Of a stretch of DNA of 36,564 nt, positions 1 to 9,604 are shown piece after piece; position 1 is the first letter of the stretch, and each line of letters opens with the position of its first letter. The notes below the pieces were generated by a model that had not been told where the DNA came from, made no database searches, and saw only the letters and a program-made list of their open reading frames with translations. The DNA is from Alphaproteobacteria bacterium (lineage in GTDB: Bacteria; Pseudomonadota; Alphaproteobacteria; Rhizobiales; Devosiaceae), in NCBI GenBank assembly GCA_018818925.1, contig JAHJQZ010000042.1:1-36564 (forward strand), given 5' to 3'. Both the position numbers and the translations under genes were made by a program.

Positions 1-509
1 AGGCCGTCGCGGTCGCCTTCGAGCAGGGCATGGTGCGCCCAGGTGACCGTGGTGCCCGAAGTCAGGAGCAGGAGCGTATTGAACAGCGGCAGGTGCCAGG
101 GATCGAACAGCTCGACCCCGACCGGCGGCCAATGACCGCCCGTCGCCTCGACGCGCGCGATCTGATTGAGGCTGTCAAAGCCGAAGAAGATGTCGAAATA
201 GGCCCAGAACCAGGCGACGAAGAACATCACCTCCGAGGCGATGAACAGGATCATGCCGTAGCGGTGGTGCATCTGCACGACCGGGGTGTGGTCGCGGCCA
301 TTGTTGCCCTCGGCGATGACGTCCGACCACCAGGCGAACATGGTGTACAAAATCCCGACGAAGCCGGCGAGCATGAGCCAGATCGGCAGGATTTCGTGCA
401 TCCACAGGATGGCGCCGACCGCCGTCACGAAGGCGGAGATGGCCCCCACCACCGGCCAAGGGCTCGGATCGACGAGATGGTAGTCGTGGTTCTTGGCATG
501 AGCTGCCAT
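1..509 (-). CDS. ctaE: cytochrome c oxidase subunit III, N-terminal part (runs off window)
   Basis: This is subunit III of the aa3-type cytochrome c oxidase, a membrane subunit that stabilises the catalytic core in the inner membrane. Reading from the ATG at 509, the protein starts MAAHAKNHDYHLVDPSPWPV and continues through hydrophobic helices. Family hallmarks follow: MHHRYGMILFIASEVMFF, a WFWAYFD motif, and LLLTSGTTVTWAHHAL just before the window edge. About 169 residues are visible of an expected 260-290, so the C-terminus lies outside. It is the last visible gene of the minus-strand operon, 11 nt after the ctaG stop. A GGGGGA-type Shine-Dalgarno sequence lies just before the start. Identification is very secure. 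Confidence 0.96.
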   Translation of the reverse strand, partial: MAAHAKNHDYHLVDPSPWPVVGAISAFVTAVGAILWMHEILPIWLMLAGFVGILYTMFAWWSDVIAEGNNGRDHTPVVQMHHRYGMILFIASEVMFFVAWFWAYFDIFFGFDSLNQIARVEATGGHWPPVGVELFDPWHLPLFNTLLLLTSGTTVTWAHHALLEGDRDG

Positions 510-520
510 GTCAGTTCCCC

Positions 521-1069
521 CTAGTCAGCGGCGTAAAACGTGTAGGACAGCGTGATCTCGCGGATCGTGTCGAGATCGGAATTGGCGTCGAGATCGGGAT
601 CGACGAAGAAGCTCACCGGCATGTCGACCGTCTCGCCCGGCTGCAGCGTCTGCTCGGTGAAGCAGAAGCACTCGATCTTGTTGAAATAGGCGCCGGCCAG
701 TTCGGGCGTGACGTTGAACCCGGCGGTCGTGGTCAGCACCTGGTTCGACAGGTTGCGGGCCCGGTAGGTGATGGTCTGGACTTCCCCGATCGGGCTCGCG
801 ACCGGCCTTGACGGCGTGACCGCGATGGGCAGGCCGCCGGGCACGGTCACATCGAAGCGCGTCGTCATTTGGCGGGCGATGACGCCCTTGGGATTGCCAT
901 CGGCGCGCTGGGTGGTGCCGCCATAGCCGGTGACGGCGCAAAACAGCGAATAAAGCGGCACGGCGGCAAAGCTCAGCCCCACCATGCCGGCGACGAGGCC
1001 GGACAGCAGGACGACGATCCGCGTATTGGCGCGGGTGCTGCGGTCCTCGATGTAGGGCGTGTCGACCAT
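521..1069 (-). CDS. ctaG: cytochrome c oxidase assembly protein CtaG/Cox11
   Basis: Cox11-family copper chaperone that delivers copper to the CuB centre of subunit I. It is 182 residues long, typical for the family. One N-terminal membrane helix (about residues 18-40) is followed by the conserved VPLYSLFCAVTGYGGTTQ segment and a periplasmic beta-sandwich. The copper-binding pair is visible as Cys134 and Cys136 in KIECFCFTEQ, with another conserved Cys at 44. The ATG at 1069 is chosen. An in-frame GTG at 1081 overlaps the stop of the upstream 50-codon gene as GTGA and could be the real, translationally coupled start, adding four residues. It lies between ctaE and the small coxF-like gene, the usual rhizobial order. 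Confidence 0.95.
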   Translation of the reverse strand: MVDTPYIEDRSTRANTRIVVLLSGLVAGMVGLSFAAVPLYSLFCAVTGYGGTTQRADGNPKGVIARQMTTRFDVTVPGGLPIAVTPSRPVASPIGEVQTITYRARNLSNQVLTTTAGFNVTPELAGAYFNKIECFCFTEQTLQPGETVDMPVSFFVDPDLDANSDLDTIREITLSYTFYAAD

Positions 1070-1077
1070 TGCGGTGC

Positions 1078-1230
1078 TCACATCCCACGGTCGAAAATGC
1101 CCGGCCCCATCTTGACGATGGTCAGGACGTAAAACAGCACGGCGAAGACGGCGAGCGCCAGCGCCAGGGCGATGGAGCGGCGCTTGCGTGCCGCTCTGAT
1201 GGCGTCGTCGTCCTGTGGCCTCGCGAGCAT
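1078..1230 (-). CDS. small CoxF-like membrane protein (50 aa)
   Basis: A 50-codon gene sits exactly between ctaB and ctaG. Its ATG at 1230 directly follows the ctaB TAG stop, and its TGA at 1080-1078 overlaps a possible GTG start of ctaG. The protein begins MLARPQDDDAIRAARKRRS, continues with one hydrophobic helix (about residues 20-40), and ends TIVKMGPGIFDRGM. The helix with a charged, Arg-rich N-terminus and the position match the small CoxF-type proteins of alphaproteobacterial oxidase operons. A role in oxidase assembly or stability is inferred from context only. The tight coupling on both sides argues that it is translated. Confidence 0.8.
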   Translation of the reverse strand: MLARPQDDDAIRAARKRRSIALALALAVFAVLFYVLTIVKMGPGIFDRGM

Positions 1231-2160
1231 CTAGAGCACCCCGAACCAGTTGGACACGACGATATCGGCGAGAAGCGCCAGGAACACCGCGAACAGATAG
1301 CTCAGCGAGAAGACGAACAGGGCGCGCGCGCTTTTGCGCATGTCGGCGCCCTCGGCGCGATAGAGCCGCACCGAAAGGGAAACGAAGGCCACGCCGAACA
1401 GGCCAACCGGGATGGCGTAGACCGGTCCGGCCAGACCCGTGGCGATGGGGATGAACGAGGCGAGCGCCAGCGCCACCGAATAGATGACGATCTGGTTCTT
1501 GGTCACCCGCACGCCGGCGACATTGGGCATCATCGGCACGCCGGCAGCCTCGTAATCGCCCTGCTTGAACAGGGCGAGCGCCCAGAAATGCGGCGGCGTC
1601 CACAAGAAGATGACAAGGAACAGCGCGATGGCGTCGATCGAGGTCGAGCCGGTGACGGCGGCCCAGCCGACCATGGGCGGAAAGGCGCCGGCGGCGCCGC
1701 CGATGACGATGTTCTGCGGCGTCGAACGCTTGAGCCACATCGTGTAGATGACGGCGTAAAAGAAGATGGTGAAGGCCAAAAGACCGGCCGCGACCCAGTT
1801 GGTGGCAAGCCCGAGCACCGCCACCGAGAAGGCGGAAAGGGTGAGGCCGACGGCGAGCGCGTCGTCGCGGCCAAGCCTGCCGGAAGGGATCGGACGGTTG
1901 CGCGTCCTTGTCATGACCGCATCGATGTCGCTGTCGTACCACATGTTGAGCGCCGCCGAGGCGCCGCCGCCAATGGCGATCGCGGCAATGGCGACGAGCG
2001 CGACGAACGGATGCAGCCCGCCGGGCGCCGCCAGCATGCCGACCACGGCGGTGAACACCACCAGCGACATGACGCGCGGCTTCAGAAGCGCAAAATAGTC
2101 GCCTACCCGCGCTTCGGACCCCGAATGGGTCAGGTCCCGGCTGTCACCGACAAAGGCCAA
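1231..2160 (-). CDS. ctaB: protoheme IX farnesyltransferase (heme O synthase)
   Basis: UbiA-superfamily membrane enzyme that transfers a farnesyl group from farnesyl diphosphate to heme B, giving heme O, the precursor of heme A. The 309-residue length is normal. It opens with [19 protein letters not shown], the usual heme O synthase start. The diagnostic Asp-rich prenyl-diphosphate site reads [19 protein letters not shown], and the second loop around [20 protein letters not shown] is also characteristic. Multiple hydrophobic helices are spread along the chain. It follows ctaD after a 12-nt gap and is directly followed by the small coxF-like gene, so it is clearly part of the oxidase operon. 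Confidence 0.97.
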   Translation of the reverse strand: MAFVGDSRDLTHSGSEARVGDYFALLKPRVMSLVVFTAVVGMLAAPGGLHPFVALVAIAAIAIGGGASAALNMWYDSDIDAVMTRTRNRPIPSGRLGRDDALAVGLTLSAFSVAVLGLATNWVAAGLLAFTIFFYAVIYTMWLKRSTPQNIVIGGAAGAFPPMVGWAAVTGSTSIDAIALFLVIFLWTPPHFWALALFKQGDYEAAGVPMMPNVAGVRVTKNQIVIYSVALALASFIPIATGLAGPVYAIPVGLFGVAFVSLSVRLYRAEGADMRKSARALFVFSLSYLFAVFLALLADIVVSNWFGVL

Positions 2161-2172
2161 TGCAATTCCCCC

Positions 2173-4792
<2,620 letters not shown>

Positions 4793-5303
4793 CTGAATTC
4801 CCCCTGACGTCCAAAAAGCCTGATGCACCGGCCCCGTCCGGCATAAGCGGCTGAGCCGTTCCCGCAGCGATTCCGAGCATCACGCATAAACGAAGGGTGA
4901 GCTAAACCATATTGTCGCACCCTTGGCAATGACGCATCATTTTGTCGCAGGTGCGACAAAATGTATCATTGAACCGGCTGATATTCCTTACAGATACAGT
5001 CCGGATTACCGAGGTTTGTGGCGTTCCGGCCGCGCCGGCCTGTCATCGATTCGGCGGCCGGTGACGACATCAGGCGCGTTGGTCGTTGCCCCCGCTTCCG
5101 GCGTGCGGCTGGAATGGCGCGGCCCCGCTTTCGGTCCTGCCTCACCATTGCCGCATTGGCACACAACCCATAGGCGCTGCCGCGACATCGGGCGTTGCGG
5201 CCCGGGCGGCGATTGTTGACAAGACCGACCGCGCGCCCAATGACTGCCCCTAAGCCGAAGGGGCGCCGATTCGAATGGAGCCAAGGCTCCGGGGAGCAGG
5301 ATA
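4793..5303. other. intergenic region upstream of ctaC and ialB-like gene 1
   Basis: About 510 nt between two divergent genes hold no convincing gene. Several short open frames on both strands have composition-driven Arg/Pro/Ala-rich translations and no matching ribosome binding sites. The left half (to about 4970) is comparatively AT-rich and holds the TTGTCGCA palindrome described separately, so it probably includes the oxidase operon promoter. A TTGACA at 5216-5221 could be a -35 element for the plus-strand gene at 5304, with the weak AATGAC at 5239 after a 17-nt spacer. No tRNA-like cloverleaf was seen. Confidence 0.6.
4912..4963. promoter_or_regulatory. operator-like palindrome upstream of the oxidase operon
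   Basis: A perfect inverted repeat with 12-bp arms (CATTTTGTCGCA at 4938-4949, TGCGACAAAATG at 4952-4963) is separated by only GG. A third copy of the half-site core TTGTCGCA lies at 4912-4919, in the same orientation as the left arm and 30 bp from it, about three helical turns. The tight symmetry suggests binding of a dimeric regulator about 120-170 bp upstream of ctaC. The GTCGC/GCGAC core loosely resembles GC-rich sites of RegA/ActR-type redox response regulators, but this assignment is a guess. It could instead control the divergent gene at 5304. Confidence 0.6.
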
Positions 5304-5981
5304 TTGCGCAAGAGCCAGGCCATCTTGGTAGCGGCGGCGGCAATCGTGGTGCTTGTCGCCATAGCCGCCTTCGTCTATTTCACCCAGCAGCCTGCCGCGC
5401 CCGCCATTGCCGTGACCCAGACCAGCACCTCCGCCGGCGGTACGGACGCGCCCGCGCGTACCGTTTCATCCACACCGGTCGTCGCCGCGACGCCCGCCGG
5501 CACGGCTGCGAGCAGCGACGCGACCACTGAGGCGCAGCGCGCCAACGCGGTTCCCGGCATCGTCAGGCAGCAATATGGCGACTGGCAGCTGAGCTGCGAC
5601 ACGCCGCCAGGCGCCAGCTTCGAGCAATGCGCCATCATCCAGAACGTCACCGCCGAGGACCAGCCCAATGTCGGACTGAGCGTCATCGTGCTGAAGACGG
5701 CCGACGCCAAGGCGCGCCTGCTGCGCGTGCTGGCGCCGCTCGGCGTCCTCTTGCCCAACGGGCTCGGACTCAATATCGACGGCACCGACATGGGCCGGGT
5801 AGCTTTCGTCAGGTGCCTGCCGAACGGTTGCATCGCCGAGGTGGTCATGGACGATGCGCTGATCGGAACGCTGTCGAACGGCACCACCGCCATCTTCATC
5901 GTCTTCAAGACGCCGGAAGAAGGCATCGGCATACCCGTCTCTCTCAGCGGCTTCGCGACAGGCTACGGCGCACTGCCCTAA
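5304..5981 (+). CDS. IalB-family (invasion-associated locus B) protein 1, membrane-anchored
   Basis: A 225-residue exported protein of the invasion-associated locus B family, widespread in Hyphomicrobiales; its biochemical role is unknown. An N-terminal hydrophobic segment (about residues 7-27), probably an uncleaved anchor, is followed by an Ala/Pro/Thr-rich linker to about residue 85. The IalB domain comes next: QYGDWQLSCDTPP, FEQCAIIQ, LLRVLAPLGVLL, VAFVRCLPNGCIAEV and VFKTPEEG. Four domain cysteines suggest two disulfides. The start is TTG with a good SD (GGGGAGCAGG) just upstream; the ATG at 5275 is out of frame. A paralogue follows at 6309. The GNAT-style name 'invasion' comes from Bartonella and need not apply here. 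Confidence 0.9.
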   Translation: MRKSQAILVAAAAIVVLVAIAAFVYFTQQPAAPAIAVTQTSTSAGGTDAPARTVSSTPVVAATPAGTAASSDATTEAQRANAVPGIVRQQYGDWQLSCDTPPGASFEQCAIIQNVTAEDQPNVGLSVIVLKTADAKARLLRVLAPLGVLLPNGLGLNIDGTDMGRVAFVRCLPNGCIAEVVMDDALIGTLSNGTTAIFIVFKTPEEGIGIPVSLSGFATGYGALP

Positions 5982-6011
5982 GCATTTCACGTTGTGACGA
6001 AAGCTGGTGCT

Positions 6012-6150
6012 TCCTTCACCTCTCCCTTTGGGGGAGAGGTCGACGCGAAGCGGTGGGTGAGGGGGCCTTGCTGCGAACGCGACGTAGGCCCCCTCACCCG
6101 GACCTTCGCCTTGCTACGGTCCGACCTCTCCCCCAAGGGAGAGGTGAAAG
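6012..6150. repeat. composite palindromic repeat between the two IalB-like genes
   Basis: A nested inverted repeat fills most of the gap between the two IalB-family genes. The outer arms are each hairpins themselves (ACCTCTCCC...GGGAGAGGT at 6018-6040 and 6124-6145) and are also inverted copies of each other. An inner pair, GGGTGAGGGGGCCT at 6055-6068 and AGGCCCCCTCACCC at 6086-6099, forms a third stem. The same CCTCTCCC/GGGAGAGG hairpin recurs at 27048-27069 and in variant form at 14361-14580. This is an interspersed palindromic family of the kind common in rhizobial genomes. The rest of 5982-6308 shows nothing else. Confidence 0.85.
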
Positions 6151-6308
6151 GTGCGAGCAAGGCGTTTCCATCAAAAATCAAAACATGAAACTCCCTAGAA
6201 CCTGTCGCCGCCGCCCGTGGCGGCATGAGCGAGAATATCCTTTGCACCGGGGACGCCAGCGCTGATAGAAGCCGCCGGCGTCCGATCCGGGCGTCGCGGA
6301 GTGCCAAG

Positions 6309-6824
6309 ATGCCGTCGCCCATCGCATCCCTTGCGGCAAGCTTCGCCGCCATGCTCGTCCTGTCCGGCCTGCTGTCTGCGACCATGCCGGTCCGGGCCGA
6401 GGACATCGTCGTTACCGGCGTTCATGGCCATTGGCAGGTGACCTGCTCGGACGGCGCGCAATGCGCCGTCGTCCAGAGCGTCGCCCATGAGGATCCGGAC
6501 AATGGCGGCATCGTCGTCATCGCCCTCAAAGGGCTCGCAAACGGTTCGCGCCTGCTGCGCGTCCTCGCCCCTTCCGGCGTGCTGGTCGAGCCCGGCCTCG
6601 GCCTGACCATCAACGGCGTTTCCATTGGCCGCGCGGCATTCGTGCGGTGCAGTCCCGAGGGCTGCGTGACCGAGGTGACGCTGGACGATTCCCTGTTCAC
6701 GCGCCTTGCGACGGGAGAAGCCGCCTTTTTCGACGTTTTCAAGACTGGGGACGAAGGCGTGGGCTATCTGGTGCCGCTCGCCGGATTCGCGGCGGCGTTC
6801 GCCGCCCTGCCCCAATCCAAATGA
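6309..6824 (+). CDS. IalB-family protein 2, secreted
   Basis: A 171-residue paralogue of the preceding gene. The ATG at 6309 is preferred: GGAG lies about 8 nt upstream and translation begins directly with a signal peptide (MPSPIASLAASFAAML to PVRAED). An ATG at 6225 would add 28 polar residues with a poor SD. The IalB domain shows GHWQVTCSDGAQCAVVQ, SRLLRVLAPSGVLV, AAFVRCSPEGCVTEV and VFKTGDEGVGY, aligning colinearly with gene 1 and keeping all four cysteines. It differs by having a cleavable-looking signal peptide and no Pro/Thr linker, so this copy is probably free in the periplasm while copy 1 is tethered. Confidence 0.9.
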   Translation: MPSPIASLAASFAAMLVLSGLLSATMPVRAEDIVVTGVHGHWQVTCSDGAQCAVVQSVAHEDPDNGGIVVIALKGLANGSRLLRVLAPSGVLVEPGLGLTINGVSIGRAAFVRCSPEGCVTEVTLDDSLFTRLATGEAAFFDVFKTGDEGVGYLVPLAGFAAAFAALPQSK

Positions 6825-6833
6825 CCGGGCGGC

Positions 6834-7883
6834 TCAGTCGGCGCGGAGCCTCGGCCTCGGCGGTTCGGCGCTGAACCGCGCCACCGAGTTCCTGAGGATC
6901 AATTCGCTGCGCAACAGCACTTGGCTATGGACGACCGGCCGGTCCTCGACCACCGACAGCAATAGTTCCATCGCCGTTTCGCCGATCTTGGAGCGCGGCT
7001 GCTTCATCGTCGTCAGCGACGGGGTCAGGAAGCTGGCGATGGAAATGTCGTCGAACCCCATGACGGAAAACTGGCGCGGCAGGTCGTAGCCGCGGGCGTT
7101 GAGGGCAATCATCACACCCAGCGCCGTCGCGTCGTTGACGCACAGGAAAGCCGAGGGCAAGAGGTCGCGCACGAAGAGCTGTTCGGCCGCCTGCCGCCCG
7201 CTTTCGGTGGTGCCGTCGCTGTCAAGGATCAGCGACGGATCGACGGCAATGCCGGCGCCGTCGAGCGCGGCGCGGTAGCCGCTTTCGCGCAGCCGGGCAA
7301 TCTCGCGGTTCGAGCGCCCGATAAAGGCGACGCGCCGGTGGCGCTGCGAAATCAGGTGTTCGGCGGCGATGCGCGCCGCCTCGAAATTGTCGATGCCGAC
7401 AAAGGGCACCATGTCGCCGGGCACCGGCTCGTTGACCGCGACGGTGGGCGGCAGCCGGTCCTCGGGACCGCCCTGGCCGAAACCGAAGGGCAGATGGCCG
7501 GTCAGAAGGATGAGCCCGTCGGCCTGGTTGGAGCTGATGAACCTCAGGTAATGGGTTTCGCGGGTCGGGTCGTTCTGGGTGTTGCCGATCAGGACGCCGT
7601 AGCCACGCTTGGACGCCTCGGTCTCGAGGCCGACCAGGATGTTGGAGAAGTTCGGGTCGCCCACGTCGGGGGCGAGGATGAGGATCATCTTCGACCGCCG
7701 CATCCTCAGAGAACGGGCCATGGCATTGGTGGTGTAGCCGGTGCGGGCAATGGCCTCGTTGACGCGGCGCCGGGTCGCTTCGGCGACTTTTTGCGGCTCG
7801 TTGATGACGCGGGAGACCGTGGCGATGGAAACGCCGGCCATGGCCGCGACATCTTCAATCGTAGCGAGCTTTTGTAGCTGCAC
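6834..7883 (-). CDS. LacI-family transcriptional regulator of the adjacent sugar importer
   Basis: DNA-binding repressor of the LacI/GalR family, 349 residues from a GTG at 7883 with GGAG about 7 nt upstream. A longer open frame extends to 8054 but runs through the operator region and would add 57 atypical residues. The N-terminal helix-turn-helix and hinge read ATIEDVAAMAGVSIATVSRV (about residues 7-26) and NEPQKVAEATRRRV. The periplasmic-binding-protein-like effector domain follows, with ILILAPDVGDPNFSNIL, VGIDNFEAAR and the C-terminal VMGFDDISIASFLTPSLTT. It is divergent from the importer operon with two palindromic sites between, so it most likely represses that operon until sugar binds. 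Confidence 0.95.
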   Translation of the reverse strand: MQLQKLATIEDVAAMAGVSIATVSRVINEPQKVAEATRRRVNEAIARTGYTTNAMARSLRMRRSKMILILAPDVGDPNFSNILVGLETEASKRGYGVLIGNTQNDPTRETHYLRFISSNQADGLILLTGHLPFGFGQGGPEDRLPPTVAVNEPVPGDMVPFVGIDNFEAARIAAEHLISQRHRRVAFIGRSNREIARLRESGYRAALDGAGIAVDPSLILDSDGTTESGRQAAEQLFVRDLLPSAFLCVNDATALGVMIALNARGYDLPRQFSVMGFDDISIASFLTPSLTTMKQPRSKIGETAMELLLSVVEDRPVVHSQVLLRSELILRNSVARFSAEPPRPRLRAD

Positions 7884-7983
7884 CCGGAGCTCCGCCAGCG
7901 GCAATTCCGCTTTGTTTCCCGCCTTTTGCCGGATGCTTGTCCACAGCGCCAGCGGTTTGGCGAAAATATACCAATACCGCCTT

Positions 7984-7999
7984 GTGTAAACCTTTACAC
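7984..7999. promoter_or_regulatory. LacI-type operator 1
   Basis: GTGTAAACCTTTACAC is a perfect 7-bp inverted repeat around a central CC, very like TGTAAACGTTTACA-type LacI/GalR-family operators. It lies between the divergent LacI regulator and the sugar ABC operon. Confidence 0.75.
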
Positions 8000-8004
8000 C
8001 CAGA

Positions 8005-8020
8005 ATGAAAACCTTTACAT
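8005..8020. promoter_or_regulatory. LacI-type operator 2
   Basis: ATGAAAACCTTTACAT repeats the operator 1 palindrome with one mismatched position. Its centre is 21 bp from that of operator 1, two helical turns, so two repressor dimers could sit on the same DNA face. The ABC operon start codon is 58 nt further on. Confidence 0.7.
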
Positions 8021-8077
8021 AGTCACCAAAGACGAAGAAAAATGCGATAGGCACCGCGTCTCGGGAGGAAGGACCGC

Positions 8078-9604
8078 ATGTCCAGCGACACGGACAATGC
8101 TGCGGCGCCGATTCTGGCGGCAGGCAGGGTTTCGAAGTCTTTCGGCGAAGTTCCGGTGCTGTTCAGCATCGATTTCGACGTCCGGCCCGGCGAGGTCCAT
8201 GCCGTGATCGGCGAGAACGGCGCCGGCAAATCCACCCTCATCAAGATCCTTTCCGGTTTCGAGCAGCCGACCTCGGGCATTGTGTCCTTCGAAGGCCGAC
8301 AGATCGTTTTGCCGCCGAACGGCCAGGCCGAGGCGCTCGGCATCGTGCTCATCCACCAGGAGTTCAACCTCGCCGAACATCTGACGGTGATGGATTCCAT
8401 CTTTCTTGGGCGCGAGATCACCCGCTACGGCTTTGTTGACGTCGCCGCGACACGGGCGCGGGCGCAGGAGCTTCTCGATACGCTGCACGTCGCCGTCGAT
8501 CCGACCATGCGCATCCGCGAACTGACGATCGCCGAAAAGCAGATGATCGAGATCGCCAAGGCGGTGAGCCGCGACGCGCGCGTCTTGATCATGGATGAGC
8601 CGACCGCGGTCTTGTCGGCGGCCGAGACCGAGACGCTGTTCGAGCAGATCCGGCGCCTGACCGCCAAGGGCGTCGCCGTCATCTTCATTTCGCACAAGCT
8701 CGACGAGGTGCTGGCGCTTTCCGACCGGGTGACGGTGTTGCGCGACGGCCAGCTCATCGCCACGGTCGAATCGAGCGCGCTGACATCGGAATCGGCGGCG
8801 CAGATGATGGTCGGGCGCGAGCTCTCCAACCTTTATCCGCCCAAGAACGAACCCGATGTCGACGCGCCGATCGTGCTCGACGTCAGGAACCTGACGACCG
8901 AAGAGGTGACCGACGTCTCCTTCCACCTGCGCAAGGGCGAAATCCTCGGATTTGCCGGGCTGATCGGCTCGGGACGCACGGGCGTTGCCGAGGCGGTCGC
9001 GGCGCTAACGCATCGCCAGTCCGGCACGATCGAGGTCAATGGCAGGCCGACGCATTTCTCGAGCGTGGCGCAATCGGTCAAGGCGGGCATCGCCTATATG
9101 ACCAAGGACCGCAAGGGCAAGGGACTGCTGACCAATATGGGCCTTAAGCCCAACCTCACCCTGTTGACGCTCGACCAGCACCTCAAATGGCTGCTGGTCG
9201 ATCCGGCCAGCGAGGCCAGGGCGCTCGACAGGGCGGTCAGGCGCTTCGACATCCGCGCCCGCGACGCCTCGGTCAGGGCCGAGCAGCTTTCGGGCGGCAA
9301 CCAGCAGAAGCTTATGCTGGGCAAGACGATGGAAAGCGAGCCGGACATCATCCTCATGGACGAGCCGACGCGCGGCATCGATGTCGGCACCAAGCAGCAG
9401 ATCTACCACATCGTCGCGGCTCTGGCGGCGCAGGGCAAATCCATCCTGCTGGTCTCGTCGGAACTGCAGGAGATCATCGGGTTGAGCCACCGGGTGATGG
9501 TGATGCGCGGCGGGCGAATTGCCGGCGAATTGAGTGGCGACGACATCAACGAAGAACAGATCGTCCGATATCAGATGGGCATTACGAACAGGAACGCGGC
9601 ATGA
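8078..9604 (+). CDS. sugar ABC importer ATP-binding protein (RbsA/XylG family)
   Basis: Fused two-domain ATPase that powers a carbohydrate importer; 508 residues, the usual length. The start has a strong SD (GGGAGGAAGGA). The first domain has Walker A GENGAGKST (45-53), Walker B LIMDEPTAVLS (about 170-180) and an atypical signature LTIAEKQMIEIAKA. The second domain has the degenerate P-loop GLIGSGRTGVAEAV, normal for this family, then LSGGNQQKLMLGKTM (about 404) and IILMDEPTRGIDVG. The TGA stop overlaps the permease ATG as ATGA, indicating translational coupling. The substrate is not readable from the sequence; ribose, xylose and similar sugars are all possible. Confidence 0.96.
   Translation: MSSDTDNAAAPILAAGRVSKSFGEVPVLFSIDFDVRPGEVHAVIGENGAGKSTLIKILSGFEQPTSGIVSFEGRQIVLPPNGQAEALGIVLIHQEFNLAEHLTVMDSIFLGREITRYGFVDVAATRARAQELLDTLHVAVDPTMRIRELTIAEKQMIEIAKAVSRDARVLIMDEPTAVLSAAETETLFEQIRRLTAKGVAVIFISHKLDEVLALSDRVTVLRDGQLIATVESSALTSESAAQMMVGRELSNLYPPKNEPDVDAPIVLDVRNLTTEEVTDVSFHLRKGEILGFAGLIGSGRTGVAEAVAALTHRQSGTIEVNGRPTHFSSVAQSVKAGIAYMTKDRKGKGLLTNMGLKPNLTLLTLDQHLKWLLVDPASEARALDRAVRRFDIRARDASVRAEQLSGGNQQKLMLGKTMESEPDIILMDEPTRGIDVGTKQQIYHIVAALAAQGKSILLVSSELQEIIGLSHRVMVMRGGRIAGELSGDDINEEQIVRYQMGITNRNAA

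Noticed and set aside
521-1942. A 473-codon minus-strand frame looking like a fusion ending in CtaG
   Set aside because: Only its last 182 residues are CtaG-like; the rest is an out-of-frame reading of ctaB, rich in Arg/His, and ctaB plus the coxF-like gene occupy the same DNA in proper frames.
4923-5343. Short frames on both strands upstream of ctaC
   Set aside because: No ribosome binding sites, compositional translations, and overlap with the operator-like palindrome.
7884-8054. Extended N-terminus of the LacI regulator
   Set aside because: It would run through both operator palindromes and add 57 atypical residues before the standard helix-turn-helix start; the GTG at 7883 has a good SD.
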